Position numbers and translations under genes: made by a program. Source: DATJLY01 sp035532935 (GTDB lineage: Bacteria; Pseudomonadota; Alphaproteobacteria; ATCC43930; CGMCC-115725). Taken from it: 64,000 nt of DNA. Below the pieces are notes generated by a model that saw only the letters and a list, made by a program, of their open reading frames with translations, searched no databases and had not been told where the DNA came from. This document shows positions 34,704-43,251 of the stretch, piece by piece. The stretch is taken from assembly GCA_035532935.1 (NCBI GenBank), contig DATKQE010000078.1:1-64000 (forward strand), read 5' to 3'. Position 1 is the first letter of the stretch. Every line of letters begins with the position of its first letter.

Positions 34704-35885
34704 TCACGCGATCTCGAACAGGCCGGCGGCGCCCTGGCCGCCGCCGATGCACATCGTCACCACGGCATAGCGCACGCCGCGCCGCTTGCCCTCGATGAGC
34801 GCGTGGCCGGTCATGCGCGCGCCGCTCATGCCGTAGGGATGGCCGATGGCGATCGCGCCGCCATCGACGTTGAGCCGCTCGATCGGAATGCCGAGCCGGT
34901 CGCGGCAATAGATGACCTGGCTGGCGAAGGCCTCGTTCAATTCCCACAGGCCGATATCGTCGATCCGGAGGCCGTTGCGCTCGAGCAGCCGCGGCACGGC
35001 GAAGACCGGGCCGATGCCCATCTCGTCGGGCTCGCAGCCGGCGACGGCGAGGCTGCGGAACACGCCCAGCGGCGCGAGGCCGCGGCGCGCCGCCTCCGCG
35101 TCCGACATCAGGACGCAGGCGGCGGCGCCGTCGGAGAGCTGGCTCGCATTGCCGGCGGTGATGAAGGCGCCGTCGCCGCGCACGGGCTTCAGCTTGGTGA
35201 GCCCTTCGAGCGTCGTGTCGGGGCGGTTGCCCTCGTCGCGCGCGAGCGTCACGGTCTCATGATGGGTCGCGCCCGTGTCCTTGTCGGTGACGAGCTTGAC
35301 GGTCTCGAGCGCCACGATCTCGCGGTCGAGACGCCCTTCGCGCTGCGCCGCCGCGATGCGCTGCTGGCTTTGGAGCGCGTATTCGTCCTGCCGCTCGCGG
35401 CTGATGCCATAGCGTTCGGCGACGATGTCGGCGGTCTCGATCATGGTGATGTAGATGTCGGGCTTGTGCCCCCGCAGCCATTCGTTCTCGTAGAAGCTGC
35501 GGTTGAGATTGGCCTGGACGAGGCTGATCGATTCGAGCCCGCCCGCCACCGCCACCGGCACGCCGTCGACGATGATGCGCTGCGCCGCTGCGGCGATCGC
35601 CTGCAGGCCCGAGCTGCAGAAGCGGTTGATCGTCATCGCCGCGGCGGTGACGGGGATGCCGGCGCGCAGCGCCGCCTGGCGGGCGATGTTGCCGCCGGTG
35701 GCGCCTTCGGGGAGCGCGCAGCCCATCACCACGTCCTCGATCGCGTCGGGCTCGATCCCGGCGCGGGCGATGGCATGGCGGATGACGTGGCCGCCGAGAT
35801 CGGCGCCGTGGGTGAGATTGAACGCGCCCCGACCGGCCCGGCCGATCGGCGTGCGCGCGGTCGAAACGATGACGGCGTCGCGCAT
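34704..35885 (-). CDS. Thiolase (acetyl-CoA acyltransferase)
   Basis: A 393-aa thiolase. The acylated cysteine is C90 in NRFCSSGLQAI; the histidine is in GGAIAIGHPYGMSGARM, and the second cysteine is in VVTMCIGGGQGAA. All catalytic residues are present, so it can cleave 3-ketoacyl-CoA or condense acetyl-CoA. Starting MRDAVIVSTARTPIGRAGRG, it is of normal length. It follows the acyl-CoA ligase by 7 bp and precedes two acyl-CoA dehydrogenases, a set able to activate and shorten an acyl chain. No hydratase or hydroxyacyl dehydrogenase is in the operon; a MaoC gene and an SDR lie elsewhere in the window. Confidence 0.95.
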   Translation of the reverse strand: MRDAVIVSTARTPIGRAGRGAFNLTHGADLGGHVIRHAIARAGIEPDAIEDVVMGCALPEGATGGNIARQAALRAGIPVTAAAMTINRFCSSGLQAIAAAAQRIIVDGVPVAVAGGLESISLVQANLNRSFYENEWLRGHKPDIYITMIETADIVAERYGISRERQDEYALQSQQRIAAAQREGRLDREIVALETVKLVTDKDTGATHHETVTLARDEGNRPDTTLEGLTKLKPVRGDGAFITAGNASQLSDGAAACVLMSDAEAARRGLAPLGVFRSLAVAGCEPDEMGIGPVFAVPRLLERNGLRIDDIGLWELNEAFASQVIYCRDRLGIPIERLNVDGGAIAIGHPYGMSGARMTGHALIEGKRRGVRYAVVTMCIGGGQGAAGLFEIA

Positions 35886-35892
35886 TTCGCTC

Positions 35893-37551
35893 CTAGCCTT
35901 CCTCCGCGGCCGCGGCGACCGCAGCCTTGTTCGCTTCCTCTTCGATCAGTTCCTTGCGCGACAGCTTGCCGACCGCGGTGCGCGGCAGCGCGTCGCGGAA
36001 TTCGAGCGCCGCCGGCAGCTCGTGCCGGCCGAGCTTGTCGGCGAGGAACGCCCTCAGCGCCTCGAGCGTGAACGGTGCCGCGCCGGGCTTGAGCGTGACG
36101 AACGCCTTGGCCGCCTCGCCGCGATAGCGGTCGGGAATGCCGATGACGATCGCCTCCGCGACCGCCGGGTGCTCGTAGATCGCCTCCTCGACCGCGCGCG
36201 GATAGACGTTGAACCCGGCCGAGATGATCATCTCCTTCTTGCGCCCGGCAAGATAGAAGAACCCGTCCTCGTCCATGCGGCCGAGATCGCCGGTGAGCAG
36301 GAACCCGTCGACGAAGGCAGCGGCGCTCTCGGCCGCGTTGTTCCAATAGCCGGCGGTGACGTTGGCGCCCTTGACGCGCAGCTCGCCGATCTCGCCCGGC
36401 GGCAGCACACGGCGCGGATCGTCGGGCGCCACCACCTCGACGACGATGCCCGGCAGCGGCAGGCCGATCGAGCCCGGCCGGTCGGCGCCGTGCGGCAGGT
36501 TGGTGCCGGCGGGTGCGGTCTCGGTCATGCCCCAGCCGCCGCCGAGGCGGCGCCCGGTCAGACGCTCGATCTGCCGCTCCACCTCCACCGGCAGCGGTGC
36601 CGCGCCGGAACTGATGTGGCCCAGCGAGGACAAGTCGCGCCGTTCGATGCCGGGATGCGCCGCCAGCGCGATCCACATCGTCGGCACGCCGTTCAGGATG
36701 GTCGCGCGCTCGCGCTCGATGGCGTCGAGCACCGCCTCGGCGCTGAACCGCTCGTGCAGCAGGATCAGGTTGCCCTGATTCAGATGACGCAGCAGCACCA
36801 CCGTCAGCCCGTAGATGTGGAACAGCGGCAGAACGCAGATCACCCGCTCCTCGCCCGGGCGCAGCAAGCCCTGGCCGCGCGTCCATTCGTCGTAGATCGC
36901 CACGGCGGCGGTCAGATTGGCGTGGCTCAGCATCACCCCCTTGGGTAAGCCTGTCGTGCCGCCGGTGTACTGGATGAGTGCCACGTCGGCGGCGGCGATC
37001 GGCGGCCAGCGCCGCGGCAGCATCGCGCCTTCGGCGAGGAGATCGGCGAGCGGCAATATCCTTTCGCCTTCGCGCGCAACCGGCGCCTCCCCGGCGACGA
37101 GGACGCGGTCGACCGCGCCGGCGTCGAGCAGCTTCCGTGCCATCGCCATGAGGCTTGGCGCATCCACCGTGACAAGCGTGCGCGCGCCGCTGTCGCGCAG
37201 CTTGAACAGCAGCGTGCGTTCGGCATCGAGCGGGCTCAGCGGCACGATCGGCGCCCCGGCCTTGGCCGCGGCGAAGAATGCGATCGGGTGCGCGGGGGTG
37301 TTGGGGAGATAAAGGGCGATGGCTTGGCCCACGCCCAGGCCGCGCGCGAGCAGCGCGGCGCCGAGCGCGTCGCTGCGGCGCGCCAACGCGTCATAGGTGA
37401 GCACGCGGCCGCGATGCTCGATCGCCGCGCGCGCGCCGTACGCCGCCGCACGGTCCATGAGCGCGCCGAGCGTCATCGTCTCGATCGCGGCATCCCAGCG
37501 CACGCCCGGCGGGTAGGATTTCTCCCAGCGATAAGGCCGATCGGCCGCCAT
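35893..37551 (-). CDS. AMP-dependent acyl-CoA synthetase/ligase
   Basis: A 552-aa ANL-superfamily ligase that activates a carboxylic acid with ATP and CoA. The P-loop-like motif is QYTGGTTGLPKGVMLSHANL, followed by GWGMTETAPAG, then TGDLGRMDEDGFFYLAGRKK, and the catalytic lysine is in AVGKLSRKELIEEE. The N-terminus YRWEKSYPPGVRWD resembles long-chain fatty-acid ligases. It is the first gene of the four-gene reverse-strand operon with thiolase and two acyl-CoA dehydrogenases. The 92 bp before it separates it from the EamA exporter gene. Confidence 0.94.
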   Translation of the reverse strand: MAADRPYRWEKSYPPGVRWDAAIETMTLGALMDRAAAYGARAAIEHRGRVLTYDALARRSDALGAALLARGLGVGQAIALYLPNTPAHPIAFFAAAKAGAPIVPLSPLDAERTLLFKLRDSGARTLVTVDAPSLMAMARKLLDAGAVDRVLVAGEAPVAREGERILPLADLLAEGAMLPRRWPPIAAADVALIQYTGGTTGLPKGVMLSHANLTAAVAIYDEWTRGQGLLRPGEERVICVLPLFHIYGLTVVLLRHLNQGNLILLHERFSAEAVLDAIERERATILNGVPTMWIALAAHPGIERRDLSSLGHISSGAAPLPVEVERQIERLTGRRLGGGWGMTETAPAGTNLPHGADRPGSIGLPLPGIVVEVVAPDDPRRVLPPGEIGELRVKGANVTAGYWNNAAESAAAFVDGFLLTGDLGRMDEDGFFYLAGRKKEMIISAGFNVYPRAVEEAIYEHPAVAEAIVIGIPDRYRGEAAKAFVTLKPGAAPFTLEALRAFLADKLGRHELPAALEFRDALPRTAVGKLSRKELIEEEANKAAVAAAAEEG

Positions 37552-37643
37552 CCCGAACCCGCTTCGTTCCGCGGCGCAGCCCCGCCGCGCGGCGCGAATC
37601 CTAGGCGCCGGCTCATTCCGGCGCAATCGTCCCGCTTTCGCCG

Positions 37644-38567
37644 CTAGCGTCGCCGCGCGATGACAACGCCGGCGACAATCGGCGTCGCGGCCAGGAGCAG
37701 CGCCGGCGTGATCGGCTCGTGCAGCAGCACGGCCGCGAGGCCGACCGCGATCACCGGCTGGGCGAATTGCAGCACCGCGACGCGGGCGATGCCGCCGCGC
37801 TCGAGTGCCCACAGCCACGATACCAGCGCGATCACCGTCACGCCAAAGGTGAGGTGAAGCAGCGCGGCCCAGCCGGCGGCATCGAGCGAATGCCAGTGCG
37901 CGTGCGGCCAGCGCAGCGCGATGAACGGTAGTTGCACGAGGCCGGCGAGGTTGATCGCCCAGAATGTGGCCGGCCACACGCCGATCCTGCCGCCGAGCCG
38001 TGCGCCCGCAACATAGCCGGTGCCCGCACCGAATACCGCTGCCAGGATCAGAAGATCGCCCATAAGCCGCCCGGACGTCGCCGCGCCCGTGCCGCGCGCG
38101 AGGATGAGCGCGGCCTCGCCGGCAAAGGCGAGAGCCGAGCCCAGCCACCACGCATGCCGCGGCGCGTGCCGCTCCACCACGGCGGCGCTGATCCCGGTAA
38201 CGATCGGCGTCGCCGCCATGATCAGCGCCGCATGCGAGGCCGAGGTGTGCTCGGCGCCGAGGGCGAACAGTACGGGAAAGGCGGTGAAGGTGAGGGCAGC
38301 ATTGAGGACGAGAAGGATCCAGCCCTGACGGTCGCGCGGCAGGCGGAAGCGCAATGCCAGCGCCAGCGGCAGCGTCACCACGATCGCCCCGGCCGTGCGC
38401 GCCAGCCCCGCCATCAGCGGATCGAACTCGCCGACCAGGATACGGATAGCGACCGGGGTGAAGGCGAAGAGGGTGATGGGGAACAGCGCCAGCGCCAGCA
38501 CCGTGCCGGCATCCCGGTCTGCGCTCTTGGTCGTGGCCTTCAGACCGTCATCGTGCAAAACCGGCAT
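37644..38567 (-). CDS. EamA-type DMT superfamily transporter
   Basis: A 307-aa membrane protein with about ten hydrophobic helices in two EamA repeats, beginning ALALFPITLFAFTPVAIRIL. Second-repeat marks are WALERGGIARVAVLQFAQPVIAVGLAAVLLHEP-type helices near the end. The family exports amino acids, purines or other small metabolites. The ATG at 38567 gives a normal start; the frame is open further upstream without a good site. It is encoded on the same strand as the acyl-CoA operon but its substrate cannot be told. Confidence 0.9.
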   Translation of the reverse strand: MPVLHDDGLKATTKSADRDAGTVLALALFPITLFAFTPVAIRILVGEFDPLMAGLARTAGAIVVTLPLALALRFRLPRDRQGWILLVLNAALTFTAFPVLFALGAEHTSASHAALIMAATPIVTGISAAVVERHAPRHAWWLGSALAFAGEAALILARGTGAATSGRLMGDLLILAAVFGAGTGYVAGARLGGRIGVWPATFWAINLAGLVQLPFIALRWPHAHWHSLDAAGWAALLHLTFGVTVIALVSWLWALERGGIARVAVLQFAQPVIAVGLAAVLLHEPITPALLLAATPIVAGVVIARRR

Positions 38568-38683
38568 GGTGCGCCACACTGCCCCGTCGCCGCGCCGTCT
38601 TGCAAGCGTCGCCCCGCGCGGGGATAGTGCGCATGCGGTTCGCCCCGGCAAGCGCGCCGCCCGAAGGAAAGGGATGGTGCCTC

Positions 38684-38905
38684 GTGGCGAACGAGAGACC
38701 GCTCACTGCCGCCGATCTCGCCCGGATCCTGCGCGTCTATCTGCGCATCGTCGACGAACTGCCGCCCGACACCGAAACCGGCTTCCTCGACGCGCAGGGA
38801 CACATCCATTTCCTGCCCGATGTCGGCAAGAAGCTGCGCGCCTCGCGCGAGGCCGCGGGGCTCCTCGACCGCATCCGCAAATCCGAATCCGAAGGCGGGC
38901 GCTGA
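38684..38905 (+). CDS. Small hypothetical protein
   Basis: A 73-aa protein read from a GTG preceded by GAAGGAAAGGG; the frame is open back to 38600 with an ATG at 38633. It is predicted to be mostly helical (LTAADLARILRVYLRIVDELP and VGKKLRASREAAGLLDRIRKS), charged and soluble. No signal, membrane segment or known motif is seen. It is convergent with the next hypothetical gene, one base apart. I do not recognise it. Confidence 0.55.
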   Translation: MANERPLTAADLARILRVYLRIVDELPPDTETGFLDAQGHIHFLPDVGKKLRASREAAGLLDRIRKSESEGGR

Positions 38906-38906
38906 C

Positions 38907-39332
38907 TCAGTCGCGGCGATAGGGAAAGCAGCGCGCGCGGTCGAGCACGATGCGGAAATGCTGACCGAGGGCGCGGATGGCGTCGGCGTGCTGGACATAG
39001 GGGTCGGCATTGCGCGGGCCGACGATGATCGGCCGGAAGCCCGGATCGTCGCGCCCGCCCGGCGGCAGCATCGCCGTCACCAGCGCGTCGCCGCTGTCGT
39101 CGCGCAAGGTGAGAAACAATGGCATCTCGCGCTGAACATGCGCCTTGAGCCCGATCTCCTGCTCGATATAGATGGTCGAGGTGGGCTGATAGGTGTGGGT
39201 CGCCCGCTCCATCTCCTTGCGGAAATATTTCTCGACTGCGTGCTGCATGACGGCGGACTCGGTGGCGGCTTCGGCCTCGGTCTCGAGCCGGAACCACGTT
39301 CTGCCGCCTGGCGCGTCACAAATGTATTTCAT
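38907..39332 (-). CDS. Hypothetical protein, possible stress/nodulation-like small domain
   Basis: A 141-aa protein. The N-terminal half (MKYICDAPGGRTWFRLETEAEAATE, then HAVEKYFRKEMERATHTY) is alpha/beta and highly charged. The second half has three likely strands, including IYIEQEIGLKAHVQREMPLFLTLRD and MLPPGGRDDPGFRPIIVG. There is no signal or membrane segment. It has conserved-looking aromatic residues but no family I can name. Third-position GC and a GGGGAC site before the ATG support that it is coding. Confidence 0.6.
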   Translation of the reverse strand: MKYICDAPGGRTWFRLETEAEAATESAVMQHAVEKYFRKEMERATHTYQPTSTIYIEQEIGLKAHVQREMPLFLTLRDDSGDALVTAMLPPGGRDDPGFRPIIVGPRNADPYVQHADAIRALGQHFRIVLDRARCFPYRRD

Positions 39333-39400
39333 GCGTCCCCACTACGAATGCGGCAGTGAAAAATCTTGATCCGACGTCGTGCGCTGTCAAGACCGTTCCG

Positions 39401-40441
39401 TCAATTTTTGCCGCGGCCGATTTGATGGCGGATTGCCGCGACGAGAGCATCGACCTCGTCCGCCGCGGTCGCGAACGACGTGACGAGCCGGATGCAGCGC
39501 GCGTTCGCGCCGCCCCAGCGGTAGAATTTGAATCCCTGGGCGGCGAGCGCGACGATGACCGGCTCGGGCAGCTCGACGAAGACCTCGTTGGCCTCGACCG
39601 GATGGCGGAGACGCGCGCCGTCGATGCGGACGAGCGCTGCGGCGAGTCGCGCCGCCATGGCGTTGCTGTGACGCGCGTTGCGCAGCCACAGCCCGTCCTC
39701 GAGATAGGCCTCGAGCTGCGCCGCGAGAAAGCGCATCTTCGACACGAGGTGGCCGCCGCGCTTGCGGCGATAGCCGAAGTCGCGGGCGCGGTCGGGATCG
39801 AAGAAGATCACCGCCTCGGCGGCGAGCGCGCCGTTCTTGGTCGCGCCGAACGACAGCGCATCGACGCCGACGCGCCAGGTGATGTCGGCCGGCGTGCAGC
39901 CCAGTGCCGCAACCGCATTGCCGAAGCGCGCGCCGTCGACGTGAAGCAAGAGCCGCTCGCGCCGGGCGAACTCGCCCATCGAGGCGAGTTCGGCGGCGGC
40001 ATAGACGGCGCCGGCTTCGGTCGATTGGCTGAGGCTGATCGCCGCGGGCTGCGCATGATGAACGAAGCCGCGTTCGGTCAGGCGCGCGGCGATACCGGCG
40101 GGCGTGATCTTGGCGTGCTCGCCGGCGACACCGATGAGCTTGGCGCCGCCGGTGAAAAATTCCGGCGCGCCGCATTCGTCGACCGCGATATGGGCGTCCT
40201 CGTGGCAATAGACGATGCCCCAGGGCGGTGTCAGCGCGGCCAGCGCCAAGGCATTGGCGGCGGTGCCGGTGGCGACCGGAAAGACCGCGACCTCGCGCTC
40301 GAACAAGGCGGCGAAGCGGCGCTCGAGCCGCGCCGTCACGTCGTCGGCGCCATAGGCGGTGGCCGGCCCGCGATTGACGGCTTCGAGCGCGGCGAGGATT
40401 TCGGGTGACGCGCCGGCGGCATTGTCGCTGCTGAAATCCAT
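39401..40441 (-). CDS. ltaE: Low-specificity L-threonine aldolase
   Basis: Cleaves L-threonine or L-allo-threonine to glycine and acetaldehyde. It is a 346-aa PLP fold-type-I enzyme with the LtaE N-terminus FSSDNAAGASPEILAAL. The phosphate loop is in FPVATGTAANALAL, the ring-nitrogen aspartate is D169 in LLHVDGARFGNA, and the Schiff-base lysine is K202 in SFGATKNGALAAEAV. The length is normal. It diverges from the TauD-type dioxygenase. The start context has a GGAGACAAG site. Confidence 0.93.
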   Translation of the reverse strand: MDFSSDNAAGASPEILAALEAVNRGPATAYGADDVTARLERRFAALFEREVAVFPVATGTAANALALAALTPPWGIVYCHEDAHIAVDECGAPEFFTGGAKLIGVAGEHAKITPAGIAARLTERGFVHHAQPAAISLSQSTEAGAVYAAAELASMGEFARRERLLLHVDGARFGNAVAALGCTPADITWRVGVDALSFGATKNGALAAEAVIFFDPDRARDFGYRRKRGGHLVSKMRFLAAQLEAYLEDGLWLRNARHSNAMAARLAAALVRIDGARLRHPVEANEVFVELPEPVIVALAAQGFKFYRWGGANARCIRLVTSFATAADEVDALVAAIRHQIGRGKN

Positions 40442-40559
40442 CTTGTCTCCTTGGCCCGCGGCGCGATCATAGGCCGCACGCGCCGCCCCTGCGAGGTCGC
40501 AGGATGCGCTTGCGGTGCCGATCCTCCCGCCGTTAAATCGACGCGGAGGAGAGAGAACC

Positions 40560-41393
40560 ATGGAAATCCGTCCGCTGTCGCCGGCGATCGGCGTCGAGAT
40601 CATGGGCGTCGATCTGGCCGCGCCGATTGACGACGCCGACTTCGCCCGCATCCGCCGCGCCTGGGAAGAGAACTGCATCGCACTTTTCCGCGGGCAGCAC
40701 CTCGATGAGGACCAGCAGGTGAATTTCGCCGCCCGCTTCGGCCCGCTCGGCCGGGTGGTGAACGAGAGCGATCCCTTGAAGCTCGGCCATAATCCGGCGG
40801 TGCTCTACGTCTCGAACGTCCGCGTCGACGGCAAGCTTACGGGCATCCTGCCGGATGGCGAAATGTTCTTCCATTCCGACACGTGCTATCTGGAGCGGCC
40901 GGCGATGGCGTCCATGCTCTATGCCATGGAGATCCCGTCGCGCGGCGGCAACACGCTCTATGCCAACGGCTTCCGCGCCTACGAAGCCTTGCCCGAAGAG
41001 ATGAAGCGCCGGCTTGGCGCCTGCCGTGCGCTCAACGTCTATGACTATGCCGGCAATCCGACCCATCGCGCGGCGTCGCTGCCGGCGGACGTCAAGCAAT
41101 ATGCCCATCCGGTGTTCCGCACCCATCCGCCGACCGGGCGCAAGTCGCTCTACGTCAACCGGCTGATGACCTGGTCGGTCCTCGACCTCGAGCCCACGGA
41201 CAGCGCCGCGACGCTCGAATTCCTGTTCGATCACCAGGAGCGGCCGGAATTCGTCTACGAGCACGAATGGCGGCCCGGCGACGTCGTCCTGTGGGACAAC
41301 CGCTCCTGCCTGCACGCGCGCAGCGATTTCGATCCGAACGAGCGCCGCCGCCTGCGCCGCGTGACGATGCTGGGCGAGAAGCCCTACGCCTGA
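40560..41393 (+). CDS. TauD/TfdA-family 2-oxoglutarate dioxygenase
   Basis: A 277-aa Fe(II)/2-oxoglutarate-dependent dioxygenase. The metal triad is H105 and D107 in FHSDTCY plus H252 in SCLHARSDF, and the 2-oxoglutarate arginine is near R263-R265. Starting MEIRPLSPAIGVEIMGVDL, it is typical of the TauD/TfdA branch that includes taurine, 2,4-D and sulfonate enzymes. Substrate identity is not visible; the neighbourhood contains no sulfonate transporter. A GGAGGAGAG site precedes the ATG. Confidence 0.93.
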   Translation: MEIRPLSPAIGVEIMGVDLAAPIDDADFARIRRAWEENCIALFRGQHLDEDQQVNFAARFGPLGRVVNESDPLKLGHNPAVLYVSNVRVDGKLTGILPDGEMFFHSDTCYLERPAMASMLYAMEIPSRGGNTLYANGFRAYEALPEEMKRRLGACRALNVYDYAGNPTHRAASLPADVKQYAHPVFRTHPPTGRKSLYVNRLMTWSVLDLEPTDSAATLEFLFDHQERPEFVYEHEWRPGDVVLWDNRSCLHARSDFDPNERRRLRRVTMLGEKPYA

Positions 41394-41403
41394 GGCAAGG
41401 CGG

Positions 41404-42381
41404 CTAGGGCACCAGCACGCTCGAGCCGGTGGTCGTGCGCGCCTCGAGATCGCGGTGCGCCTGGGCGACATCCGCGAGGCGATAGGTCTGGTTGAGCTGG
41501 ATCTTGATGGCGCCGCTCGCCACCGCGTCCCACAGCGCGCGGGCGGCGGTGCGGTATTCCTCTGGCGTGATGTTGTAATGCACCATGCTGGCGCGGGTGA
41601 GGAAGATCGAGCCCTTGTTCATCAGCGTGTGCGGATCGACCGGCGGCACCCGCCCCGACGCCTCGCCGAAGCAGACGAGATAGCCGCGCGGCTTGAGGCA
41701 ATCCATCGAGCCCTCGAACGTGTCCTTGCCGACCGCGTCGAACACCACCGGAACGCCGGCGCCGCCGGTGAGCGCGCGCACGCGCTCGGGAAACTTCTCC
41801 CGCGTATAGAGGATGGTGTGGTCGCAGCCATGAGCACGCGCGAGCGCCGCCTTCGCCTCGGTGCTGACCGTGCCGATGACGGTGGCGCCCAGATGCTTCG
41901 CCCATTGGCACAGGATAAGGCCGACCCCGCCCGCCGCGGCATGGACGAGGATGGTCTCGCCCGGCTTCACCGGATAGGCGCGGCGAATGAGATATTCGGC
42001 GGTGAGCCCCTTGTTGAAGACGGCCACCGCCTCGCGCTCGCCGATCCCGCCGGGAATGGGGAAGGCGCGATCGGCGGCGATGAGCCGCTCGTCGCAATAG
42101 GCGCCGGGCTGGCCGGAATAAACCACGCGGTCGCCGGGCTTGATCCCGCTCACGCCGGTGCCGATGTCGACCACCACGCCGGCTCCTTCCTGGCCCAGGA
42201 TCGCGGGCAAGGGCAGGCGCAGGGGATAGGCGCCGCTGCGGTGATAGGTGTCGAGGAAGTTGAGCCCGCATGCCGTCTGCTTGATGCGCACCTGGCCCGG
42301 CCCGGGTGCGGGGACCGCGATCTCGTCCGCGACGAACACGTCCGGGTCGCCGATCCGGTGAATCCGCATCGCCATCGCCAT
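41404..42381 (-). CDS. NADPH:quinone oxidoreductase (zeta-crystallin type)
   Basis: A 325-aa MDR-family reductase without the zinc cysteines of alcohol dehydrogenases. The N-terminal GroES-like domain has AVPAPGPGQVRIK and YHRSGAYPLRLPLPAILGQE. The NADPH loop is HAAAGGVGLILCQWAKHLGA, followed by GTVSTEAKAALARAHG. It is 99% of the family length and complete. The start has GAGGGAG. It lies 14 bp downstream of the Asp/Glu-racemase-fold gene, so both are probably transcribed together. Confidence 0.94.
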   Translation of the reverse strand: MAMAMRIHRIGDPDVFVADEIAVPAPGPGQVRIKQTACGLNFLDTYHRSGAYPLRLPLPAILGQEGAGVVVDIGTGVSGIKPGDRVVYSGQPGAYCDERLIAADRAFPIPGGIGEREAVAVFNKGLTAEYLIRRAYPVKPGETILVHAAAGGVGLILCQWAKHLGATVIGTVSTEAKAALARAHGCDHTILYTREKFPERVRALTGGAGVPVVFDAVGKDTFEGSMDCLKPRGYLVCFGEASGRVPPVDPHTLMNKGSIFLTRASMVHYNITPEEYRTAARALWDAVASGAIKIQLNQTYRLADVAQAHRDLEARTTTGSSVLVP

Positions 42382-42395
42382 GGGCTGCTCCCTCG

Positions 42396-43139
42396 TCAGT
42401 GCCGTTCGAGCAGCGGGCCGAACCCCGCCACCTTGTCCGCGATGCCCGAGGCGCGCAGCGCGTCCCAATAGATCGCGGTGTTGATCGCGACGACGGGCTT
42501 GCCGAGCCAGCGCTCCGCCTCGGGCGCGAGCCGCGCCATGGCGAGGTTGGTGCCGACCTGGATGATCGCGTCGATCCCGGGCCCGTCGACGGCGCGGATC
42601 GCGTCGCGCAATTGCGCCTCGCTCACATGGGCGATGAGCACCGGGCTCGCGCATTTGAGGCCGACGAGCTTCGCCACCTCGAATCCGGCCTCGGCGAAGA
42701 ACTGCGCGACGTTGCGGTCGCCGACCGGAAAATAGGGCGTGACCACGCCGATCCGCCGCGCGCCCAGCAGCTTGAGCGCCTTTTCGCTCGCCTCGGCGCC
42801 CATCGACACGGCCAGCCCGGTGTGCTGCTCGAGCTCGGCCTTGAGCTTCCGCGACAGCGCATAGCCGCCCCAGAACGTCTCGACCGAGATGCCGAGCACG
42901 ATCCGGTCGGGCTCGCAGGTCATGACGCTGTCGACCGCCTCGATCTGGCCCGCGGCGATGTGATCGACGAGGCGCGCGAAATCGTCGTCGTTGTTGAGCG
43001 CCATGTTGGGGATGCGGATGCGGCTGATGTGATTGGTCACGCCGGGCGGTCGCATGGCGTCGAACTCGGGCTGCACCGAGGTGTTGGTGGACGGGATCAG
43101 CACGCCGAGCTTGGCGCGCCAGCCGAGGGAATCGGTCAC
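42396..43139 (-). CDS. Asp/Glu racemase-fold protein (maleate isomerase / arylmalonate decarboxylase-like)
   Basis: A 247-aa protein of the Asp/Glu racemase superfamily. The opening LGVLIPSTNTSVQPEFDAM and IGVVTPYF mid-protein mark the maleate isomerase/arylmalonate decarboxylase group. In that group catalytic cysteines sit after the strand VLGIS and before TNL; here these places hold Ser/Val (GISVETF) and Gly197 (VGTNLA). Other cysteines, C75 and C163, are not at those sites. The enzyme may therefore be inactive or use other chemistry. The GTG at 43139 follows GAGGAGG. The quinone reductase lies downstream on the same strand. Confidence 0.8.
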   Translation of the reverse strand: MTDSLGWRAKLGVLIPSTNTSVQPEFDAMRPPGVTNHISRIRIPNMALNNDDDFARLVDHIAAGQIEAVDSVMTCEPDRIVLGISVETFWGGYALSRKLKAELEQHTGLAVSMGAEASEKALKLLGARRIGVVTPYFPVGDRNVAQFFAEAGFEVAKLVGLKCASPVLIAHVSEAQLRDAIRAVDGPGIDAIIQVGTNLAMARLAPEAERWLGKPVVAINTAIYWDALRASGIADKVAGFGPLLERH

Positions 43140-43251
43140 CTCTGCCTCCTCTTGCTTGCCGCGCCATCCTAGCAGGAAAGCGGCGGGCGAGGCGTGTGCG
43201 TCGCCGGGCGCTATGCTATCAGAACCGGGTTCGCCGATCAGGGAGGAGACC

